A stretch of 46,256 nt of DNA, taken from assembly GCA_947475875.1 (NCBI GenBank), contig CANJME010000020.1:1-46256 (forward strand), in the 5' to 3' direction. The position numbers and the translations under genes were made by a program. Every line of letters begins with the position of its first letter. The stretch's first letter is position 1. The notes under the pieces are model-generated. The model ran no database searches, was not told the DNA's origin, and saw only the letters and a program-made list of their open reading frames with translations. Shown here piece by piece: positions 41,059-46,256 of this stretch. This DNA comes from Caulobacteraceae bacterium. Lineage in GTDB: Bacteria; Pseudomonadota; Alphaproteobacteria; Caulobacterales; Caulobacteraceae.

Positions 41059-41496
41059 TTAGCGGACCGCCTGGAACTTTTCGACAGTGGCCGTGACGCG
41101 GCTGTTGAGCGGCGCGATCAGGTCCTTCATCGAGGCGGCGACGATTTCCGAGGCCTTGTTCATCTCGGCCATGTAGCCTTCCATGGCGCTCTTGGCCCAC
41201 GCGGTTTGCAGCTCAACCACTTCCTGCACGGTCTTGGCGCCGGAGAGGCTCTTGGCGGCGGCGACGTTCGATTCGACCGACTTCTTGGAGAAGGCGATGG
41301 CCTGGGCGCCCAGGGCTTCGGCGCCCTTGGCGGCGGCAGTCACCGAGGCGACGGCGGCTTCGAGGTTCTGTTTGGACTGGGCGTTCGCGTCGTTGAGGGC
41401 GGCGAGCGACTTTTCGACTCCGTCCTTGAACGCCTGGTTTCCGGCGGTGGTGAACTGTTCGATGCTGGTCGAGATGGTGTCGGCGGCCTTGGCCAT
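41059..41496 (-). CDS. Phasin family protein
   Basis: This 145-residue, all-helical protein, rich in Ala and Lys, coats polyhydroxybutyrate granules. Family-like blocks are AFKDGVEKSLAALNDANAQS, KQNLEAAVASVTAAAKGAEA and the VQEVVELQTAWAKSAMEGYM segment near residue 95-115. It has a GGAG site before ATG 41496, its own terminator, and a GTGCA-C-TGCAC palindrome 120 bp upstream. No PHB synthase is nearby. Confidence 0.9.
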   Translation of the reverse strand: MAKAADTISTSIEQFTTAGNQAFKDGVEKSLAALNDANAQSKQNLEAAVASVTAAAKGAEALGAQAIAFSKKSVESNVAAAKSLSGAKTVQEVVELQTAWAKSAMEGYMAEMNKASEIVAASMKDLIAPLNSRVTATVEKFQAVR

Positions 41497-41615
41497 GGAA
41501 ATCTCCAGTTTGGGGGCGGCGTTTGCCGCGTTGCAGCGTGGGAAGAAGGCGTACGGCTAAACAAATCTGATAATCACTATATAGCGCCGGCGATTCCGGA
41601 GATCAAGCATTTTTG

Positions 41616-41626
41616 GTGCACTGCAC
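41616..41626. promoter_or_regulatory. Candidate operator upstream of the phasin gene
   Basis: GTGCA-C-TGCAC is an 11-bp palindrome in an A+T-rich stretch (41560-41640) upstream of the phasin gene. PhaR repressors of PHB genes bind TGC-rich palindromes in several alphaproteobacteria, so PhaR is a reasonable guess. It also lies about 82 bp before ATG 41708 of the divergent carboxypeptidase frame. Confidence 0.35.
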
Positions 41627-41779
41627 AATAATGTCATATTTCGTCGCGTCAGCCGTGGGGCATGTCGCCGCAGTTTCCGTCGCTCACCAGTTGTTTACTT
41701 TGGGGAAATGGGATCGGCAGATGATATCTGGACAAAGCGGCTGACCGGGGGGCTTCCGCGTATGGTGTTGGCTTTAAGT

Positions 41780-43039
41780 ATGAACAAAAACATCCGGCGC
41801 GTTTTGAGCGTCCTCTGTCTGGGACTGTTCGCCGCGTTCGGGGCGATGAGCGCGCCCGTGACGGCCAGCGCTCAGGCCAGGATCAATTCCGAATCCAAGC
41901 TTTCCGCCATCGTGATCGATTCCCGGTCGGGCGAGGTGCTCTATTCCCTGCGCGCCGACAGCCCGCGCTATCCGGCCTCGGTCACCAAGGTGATGACGCT
42001 CTATCTGACCTTTGAGGCGCTGGAGCAGGGCACGCTGCATCTTGACGATGAGATAACCATGTCGCGCCACGCCGCGGGCATGCAGCCGACCAAGCTGGGC
42101 GTTCCGGCCGGCAAGACCCTGACGGTCGACAACGCCATACAGGCGATGGCCATCCAGTCGGCCAACGATGTGGCGGTGGCCATGGCCGAGCACCTGGGTG
42201 GCACCGAAACCCGGTTCGGGGCGATGATGACCTTAAAGGCCCATGACCTGGGGATGATCAACAGCCGGTTCGTGAACGCCTCGGGCCTGCCGGACAGCCG
42301 GCAGATTTCTTCGGCGCATGACATCGCCATCCTGTCGAGATCGATCATTCGGGATTTCCCGCAGTACTATCACTATCTCGGGCAGAACCAGTTCACCTAT
42401 GGCCGCAAGACCATGACCAACCACAACAACCTGCTTCGGGGCGTGCCGGGCGTGGATGGGTTGAAGACCGGCTACACCAGCGCTTCGGGCTATAACCTGG
42501 CCGCCTCGTCGGTGCAGGACGGCCGGCGGCTGATCGTCGTGGTGCTGGGCGGCGCCTCGGGCGGGCGGCGCGACAACGAGGTCGCGGCCTTGCTCAACAC
42601 CGGGTTCGAGGTGGCGCGGCGCAAGGACGCCGGCGAGCAGTTGGCCGATCTGCAACGCCTGTTTGAAGCGCCTGCGGTCTTGTTGCAGACGACGCCGAGC
42701 GCGGTGGAGTTGGCCGCCCTCGCCGATAGGGACGAGGAAGGCGAGGGCGACGCCGATGGACCTGCCGCGCCGGCCCGGCCCGTGGTGACAGCCGGTGGCA
42801 CCGGCAACGGCTATGTGGTCCAGGTCGGCGCCTTCCGCCAGAAATCCCAGGCGCAGACCCAGGTCAGCGACATCGGCCGCCGGTTCGCCGACGTGTTCGC
42901 CGACGCCGAGGCCGACATCGGCGATGCCGTGAACGGCTTCTTCCGGGCCCAGTTCAAGGGCTTCACCGCCGAATCCGCGCGCTCGGCCTGCACGGCCCTG
43001 AAGGCCCGGCGGGTGTCCTGTATCGTGGTGGCTCCCTAG
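41780..43039 (+). CDS. D-alanyl-D-alanine carboxypeptidase with SPOR domain
   Basis: This 419-residue low-molecular-weight penicillin-binding protein has a signal peptide ending near ASAQA. It carries the SxxK motif S67-V-T-K70, the SxN motif in QSANDVAVAM, and KTG in GLKTGYTSAS, so it trims peptidoglycan side chains like PBP5/DacF. An acidic linker leads to a C-terminal SPOR domain (about 345-419: GYVVQVGAFRQKSQA, SCIVVAP) that binds denuded glycan at division sites. ATG 41780 starts the signal peptide; ATGs at 41762 and 41708 (with GGGGAA) are possible. Its stop overlaps alaC in CTAG. Confidence 0.9.
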   Translation: MNKNIRRVLSVLCLGLFAAFGAMSAPVTASAQARINSESKLSAIVIDSRSGEVLYSLRADSPRYPASVTKVMTLYLTFEALEQGTLHLDDEITMSRHAAGMQPTKLGVPAGKTLTVDNAIQAMAIQSANDVAVAMAEHLGGTETRFGAMMTLKAHDLGMINSRFVNASGLPDSRQISSAHDIAILSRSIIRDFPQYYHYLGQNQFTYGRKTMTNHNNLLRGVPGVDGLKTGYTSASGYNLAASSVQDGRRLIVVVLGGASGGRRDNEVAALLNTGFEVARRKDAGEQLADLQRLFEAPAVLLQTTPSAVELAALADRDEEGEGDADGPAAPARPVVTAGGTGNGYVVQVGAFRQKSQAQTQVSDIGRRFADVFADAEADIGDAVNGFFRAQFKGFTAESARSACTALKARRVSCIVVAP

Positions 43040-44253
43040 GCTTCTTCTGTTTCGCGCACCCGGCTAAGGATCTGGCCTGAGCGGTCCAGGAACTTCTTCA
43101 CATTGCGGGCGGCCTGGCGGATGCGCTGCTCGTTTTCAACCAGGCCGATGCGCACATAGCCTTCGCCATATTCGCCGAAGCCGATACCCGGCGCGACAGC
43201 GACTTCGGCTTCCTCGATCAGCAGCTTGGAAAACACCATCGAGCCGACGGACTGGTACTGTTCGGGGATTTTCGCCCAGGCAAACATGGAGGCGGGCGGC
43301 GAGGGGATGTCCCAGCCGGCGCGCTTCATGGATTCGACCAGCACATCGCGGCGGCCCTTGTAGATCGCCCGGATCTCGTCGACGCAATCCTGCGGCCCGT
43401 TGAGAGCGGCGGCCGCAGCGGATTGGATAGGGATATAGGCGCCGTAGTCGAGGTAGGATTTCACCCGGGCCAGGGCCGCGCAGATGCGGGCGTTGCCGAC
43501 CACCATGCCGACGCGCCAGCCGGCCATGGCGTAGGTCTTGGAGAGCGAATTGATCTCGACCCCGATTTCCTTGGCCCCGTCAACCTGGAGCATCGAGGGC
43601 GGTGGGTTGTTGTCGAAATAGATCTCCGAATAGGCGACGTCCGAAAGGATCAGCAGCTCGTGCTTTTTCGCCAGGCGCACGGCCTCTTTATAGAAGTCGA
43701 GGTCTACCCACTGAGCCGTTGGATTGGACGGATAGGACAGGATCAGTACGGACGGCGGCGGGGCCGAGTGCTTGATCGCCCGGCTGATGCCTGAGAGGTA
43801 TTCCTCGGGCGAAAGGGCCGGGACGTGGCGGATGACGCCGCCGGCCATGATGAAGCCGTAGGCGTGGATCGGATAGGCCGGGTTGGGGCAGATGACCGTG
43901 TCACCAGGCGCGGTCAGGGCCTGGGCGAGGTTGGCGAAGCCTTCCTTGGAGCCGAGGGTGGCGATGACCTCGGTGTCAGGATTGAGCTTCACGCCAAAAC
44001 GGCGGTCATAATAGCCGGCCATGGCCTTGCGCAGGCCGGGGATGCCCTTTGAGGTGGCGTAACGCCCGGCCTTGGGATCGCGGGCGACTTCGCACAGCTT
44101 GTCGACGATGTGCTTGGGAGTCGGCATGTCGGGATTGCCCATGCCGAAGTCGATGATGTCGACGCCTTGCGCGCGCAGCTTGGCCTTGAGGCGATTGACC
44201 TCTTCGAAGACGTAGGGCGGCAGGCGGCGGATACGGTGAAACTCGGGTGTCAT
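43036..44253 (-). CDS. alaC: Alanine-type aminotransferase, AlaC-like
   Basis: This 405-residue class I PLP enzyme contains the PLP lysine K239 in NSLSKTYAMAGWRVGM, the substrate block DIIDFGMGNPDMPTP near the N-terminus, and LSYPSNPTAQWVD. It fits AlaC (YfdZ), glutamate-pyruvate aminotransferase; related LL-diaminopimelate aminotransferases are a second option. ATG 44253 has GAGGGAGGGG upstream. It lies some 5 kb from hom, whose product shares this branch of amino-acid metabolism. Confidence 0.88.
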   Translation of the reverse strand: MTPEFHRIRRLPPYVFEEVNRLKAKLRAQGVDIIDFGMGNPDMPTPKHIVDKLCEVARDPKAGRYATSKGIPGLRKAMAGYYDRRFGVKLNPDTEVIATLGSKEGFANLAQALTAPGDTVICPNPAYPIHAYGFIMAGGVIRHVPALSPEEYLSGISRAIKHSAPPPSVLILSYPSNPTAQWVDLDFYKEAVRLAKKHELLILSDVAYSEIYFDNNPPPSMLQVDGAKEIGVEINSLSKTYAMAGWRVGMVVGNARICAALARVKSYLDYGAYIPIQSAAAAALNGPQDCVDEIRAIYKGRRDVLVESMKRAGWDIPSPPASMFAWAKIPEQYQSVGSMVFSKLLIEEAEVAVAPGIGFGEYGEGYVRIGLVENEQRIRQAARNVKKFLDRSGQILSRVRETEEA

Positions 44254-44366
44254 GGTCTGGCCCCTCCCTCGGGGCCTGGTCAGTCAGAATTTGTCTGGAC
44301 CCATGGATAGCGCCTCGCGCGGCTCAAATCCATGAAGCGAAAGAGCGTTCGGCCTCCGGCGCGCCT

Positions 44367-44813
44367 TTAAGACGGCGGCGGAGGCGGGGTAGCTCGGGCG
44401 CGGGCGGCGCGAACGAATGCCTCGATCTCGGCCGTCGCAGAGTCGGCGGGGGCTGGAACCGCAGCCACGATTGCCTGTTGTTGGGCCACGAAGGCCTCGA
44501 TGGCGGACTTGCTGGCAGGCGGGTTGGCGGCGGCCTCGGCGCGCAGGCGATCGGCCTGGGTTTGCAGCTGGGCGTCGTTCAGGCTGAGACGCGTGGGCGC
44601 GGCGTCTTTGCTTTCAGTCTTGCGGATCGAGGCGAAGGTCGGCCAGGCGCCGGGATTGCGCTGGGCCTCGCGCGCTGCGACCGCCACCGGCGAGTCGGCC
44701 GGAACCGCCAGATCGCCCGAGGCGAAGGAATACAGGTTGGCGCAGGCGCTTAAGGCCGCGCCCGAAATGAGGGTGAGGGTCAGGGTTCGGGCGATGCGAA
44801 GCGAGGCGCGCAT
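44367..44813 (-). CDS. Hypothetical lipoprotein
   Basis: This 148-residue protein has a lipoprotein signal (Met-Arg, hydrophobic core LTLTLISGAALSAC) with the Cys near residue 24. The mature part is Ala/Gln-rich and helical, with SLNDAQLQTQADRLRAEAAA, and ends in a run of prolines (ATPPPPPS). ATG 44813 was chosen so that the signal peptide is normal; an ATG 6 codons earlier is possible. No family is recognised. It is followed by alaC on the same strand. Confidence 0.7.
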   Translation of the reverse strand: MRASLRIARTLTLTLISGAALSACANLYSFASGDLAVPADSPVAVAAREAQRNPGAWPTFASIRKTESKDAAPTRLSLNDAQLQTQADRLRAEAAANPPASKSAIEAFVAQQQAIVAAVPAPADSATAEIEAFVRAARARATPPPPPS

Positions 44814-44850
44814 GGCGCCGTCATAATCCATGCGGGCAAGCTTAGGAAGC

Positions 44851-45118
44851 TAGAGCGAGCTGAGGCAGGATTGAATAGCCTGCGCCGCCGGATTTCGTCG
44901 GGCGGGCAGGAGAAGGCTGAAGGGCGTAGTGGGACTACGGCCAAAGCCTTCGACGCCCCCGCCCGGCGAAAGCCGGTGGCCCTCCGGGTCGAGCTGGGAG
45001 CGCCGCCCGCGGCGTTGCGACGCTTGGCCGTAGTCCCACTACGCCCGGCGCGCCGCGCCTGGCGGATCGACGCTCCCAGCTCGACGCAGGCTGTTCAATC
45101 CTGCCTCAGCTCGCTCTA
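44851..45118. repeat. 268-bp nested inverted-repeat element
   Basis: Terminal arms of 32 bp (44851-44882 and 45087-45118, starting TAGAGCGAGCTGAGG) are inverted with one mismatch. Inside, GGCGTAGTGGGACTACGGCC (44923-44942) and its exact inverse (45027-45046) form a perfect 20-bp pair, and GTCGAGCTGGGAGCG (about 44989) pairs with CGCTCCCAGCTCGAC (about 45071). No transposase is present. It fills the whole gap between the lipoprotein and the cyclotransferase, and its right end is the cyclotransferase stop codon. It may be a MITE-like element or a long-stem terminator. Confidence 0.8.
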
Positions 45119-45904
45119 CTGCGCGGGAACCAGCTTGATCTCGAAGAGCTTGGGCCAGTTCTTGCCGGTCACGAAGATGCGGTCCTGCTCGGCGTCGTAG
45201 GCAATACCGTTGAGGACATCAACGTTGCGGCCGGCCCGGTCGGCGGGGGTGAGCAGGCCCGAGGCGTCGATGCGCCCGATCACCCGGCCGGTCGCCGGAT
45301 CGATGCGGACAATGATATCGGTCTGCCAGACGTTCGCCCAGATCTCGCCCTTGATCCACTCGAGCTCATTGACGTTGCGCAGGCCCTGGCCGTTGAGGGT
45401 GACGCTGATGCGATGATCCTCGGACAGATCCGAGGGATTGAGAAAGCGCAGCTCCGGCGTGCCGTCGCTCATGATGATGAACTTGTCGTTCTTGGTCAGT
45501 GCCCAGCCTTCGCCGCGATAGGTGAACTCGCCGGTCAGTTTGAAATCGGCGAAATTATATATGAAGCCCTTTTGCGCCTGCCAGGTCAGCTGGAAGAGCC
45601 GGCCCTGCCAGTTGACGATGCCTTCGCCGAAATAGGCTGGGGAAAGATCGCGTTGCAGCAGGACCTCGCCGGTCTCCAGGCGCTCCTTGCGGATGAAGGA
45701 CTGGCCCTCCAGGCCGGTACTCTCATAGAGCAGGCCGCCTTCGTAAAAGAGCCCCTCGGTGAAGGCGCGTGTGTCGTGCGGATAGCTGTTCACGACCTGG
45801 ACCCGATAGAGCGGCGAGGGCGCCGGCGGGGCGGGCGCCACAGTCTTTTGCTGGGCCCCGCAGGAAGCCAGGGCGAAGAGCATGAGCAGGATCAGAGTAC
45901 GCAT
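45116..45904 (-). CDS. Glutaminyl-peptide cyclotransferase (plant/bacterial type)
   Basis: This 262-residue lipoprotein (lipobox LASC, Cys15) turns N-terminal Gln into pyroglutamate. The five-bladed beta-propeller family motifs are visible: SYPHDTRAFTEGLFYEGGLL, YESTGLEGQSFIRKERLETG, then GEGWALTKNDKFIIMSDGT, NELEWIKGEIWANVWQTDII and NVLNGIAYD-type NGIAYDAEQDRIFVTGKNWP. The end of the gene (TAG at 45116-45118) lies inside the terminal arm of the adjacent inverted repeat. Periplasmic targeting is inferred from the lipobox. Confidence 0.93.
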   Translation of the reverse strand: MRTLILLMLFALASCGAQQKTVAPAPPAPSPLYRVQVVNSYPHDTRAFTEGLFYEGGLLYESTGLEGQSFIRKERLETGEVLLQRDLSPAYFGEGIVNWQGRLFQLTWQAQKGFIYNFADFKLTGEFTYRGEGWALTKNDKFIIMSDGTPELRFLNPSDLSEDHRISVTLNGQGLRNVNELEWIKGEIWANVWQTDIIVRIDPATGRVIGRIDASGLLTPADRAGRNVDVLNGIAYDAEQDRIFVTGKNWPKLFEIKLVPAQ

Positions 45905-45939
45905 CGGCGAACCTTAGTGGAATGCCGCCAGCCCCTCTA

Positions 45940-45977
45940 GAGCGAGGTCGGTTTTGATTGCATCAAAACCGTCGCTC
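45940..45977. repeat. Nested hairpin upstream of the cyclotransferase gene
   Basis: Outer arms GAGCGA (45940-45945) and TCGCTC (45972-45977) enclose the inner pair GGTTTTGAT and ATCAAAACC around a TGC loop. It begins TAGAGCGA, the same bases that start the 268-bp element's arms. It lies 35 bp before the cyclotransferase ATG, so it could influence that promoter. Confidence 0.55.
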
Positions 45978-45991
45978 CAGTTTCATACGTT

Positions 45992-46043
45992 GTCGCGTTT
46001 TCAGACGGCGAACCGGCCTCCACTTCGCCTGAAAACGCTCCAG
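45992..46043. repeat. 52-nt hairpin repeat, copy 2
   Basis: GCGTTTTC (45995-46002) pairs with GAAAACGC (46031-46038), extended inward by A-U, G-C and CG pairs around GAACCGGCCTCCACTT. It aligns without gaps to 31061-31112; stem differences at positions 7-8 and 43-44 are compensatory. It lies 46 bp before tRNA-Pro. Confidence 0.7.
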
Positions 46044-46089
46044 CCCGCCGTTGCCGGGGCGGGCAGGGCGTGGCATGGAGGCCGCCAAT

Positions 46090-46166
46090 CGGGGCGTAGC
46101 GCAGCCTGGTAGCGCATCTGCTTTGGGAGCAGAGGGTCGCAAGTTCGAATCTTGCCGCCCCGACCA
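46090..46166 (+). tRNA. tRNA-Pro (TGG)
   Basis: The 77-nt gene folds as a standard cloverleaf: acceptor CGGGGCG with CGCCCCG and encoded ACCA; D-arm with GCGCAGCCTGGTAGCGC; anticodon stem TCTGC/GCAGA around TTTGGGA, anticodon TGG (reads CCA and probably other CCN codons); T-arm TTCGAAT. The C1-G72 end is normal for bacterial tRNA-Pro. Confidence 0.97.
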
Positions 46167-46186
46167 CACCCTACACGAGCGGCTTC

Positions 46187-46219
46187 GAGTGGCGATCCGA
46201 TCAAATCGGATCGCCACTC
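46187..46219 (+). terminator. Perfect 15-bp hairpin after tRNA-Pro
   Basis: GAGTGGCGATCCGAT and ATCGGATCGCCACTC are exact inverse arms around a CAA loop. It begins 20 nt after the tRNA and may end its transcript, although no T-run follows. It could also be one of the palindromic repeats common in this genome. Confidence 0.55.
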
Positions 46220-46256
46220 AAGGCATTTGGTTCGACGCGCATCTATTCCGAAAACC

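Noticed and set aside
46090-46256. tRNA-Pro as an integration site for a mobile element
   Set aside because: No repeat of the tRNA 3' end and no integrase appear in the window; the sequence stops 90 bp later.

Overview
This 46 kb, GC-rich, gene-dense window looks like chromosomal DNA from a Caulobacterales alphaproteobacterium of the Caulobacter/Phenylobacterium type. The strongest pointers are a fliX gene divergent from a flgI flagellar operon (an arrangement described in Caulobacter), an alphaproteobacterial DksA without its zinc cysteines, DUF1489 and ATP12 genes, a phasin, and candidate sigma-54, EcfG and CtrA sites. Nothing looks like a prophage, insertion sequence, CRISPR array or large island. 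Most genes are housekeeping, and intergenic spaces are filled with palindromic repeats.

Layout. 1-4.4 kb: the end of tuf, a small lipoprotein, a YadG/YadH-type ABC exporter, and a secreted vWA protein preceded by a perfect CRP-like palindrome. 4.4-7.4 kb: flbY-like, flgJ-like and flgI genes on the minus strand, diverging from fliX and dksA. 7.5-16.7 kb: a plus-strand run with nadE, a PepSY-type membrane protein, an MFS transporter, a DegP-like protease, rarA, two RluA-family pseudouridine synthases, a lipoprotein and crcB. 16.7-21 kb: a minus-strand DUF1800-DUF1501-DUF1800 cluster of exported proteins of unknown function.

21-32.5 kb: an ATP12-type chaperone; both propionyl-CoA carboxylase subunits (pccB and pccA), separated by a BON protein, a potassium channel and msrB; two tandem DUF805 proteins; lipB; a short FliN-like gene; tRNA-Leu(GAG); mgtE; a membrane-anchored GH24 lysozyme; and a glycine-zipper lipoprotein behind a textbook EcfG promoter. 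32.5-46.3 kb: a possible 20-residue peptide gene, a cNMP-binding patatin, DUF1489, panC, a membrane DnaJ-like protein, hom, glpX, motB, arginyltransferase bpt, a phasin, a SPOR-domain D,D-carboxypeptidase, alaC, a lipoprotein, glutaminyl cyclotransferase and tRNA-Pro(TGG).

The most interesting signals are non-coding or small. Two copies of a 52-nt hairpin differ mainly by compensatory stem changes. A 268-bp nested inverted repeat supplies the stop codon of a neighbouring gene. A tiny reading frame has a near-ideal Shine-Dalgarno and its own terminator. Three convergent gene pairs share stop codons through CTAG. The best candidate for an undescribed protein system is the DUF1800/DUF1501/DUF1800 cluster. 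All calls were made by reading the sequence, without database searches.
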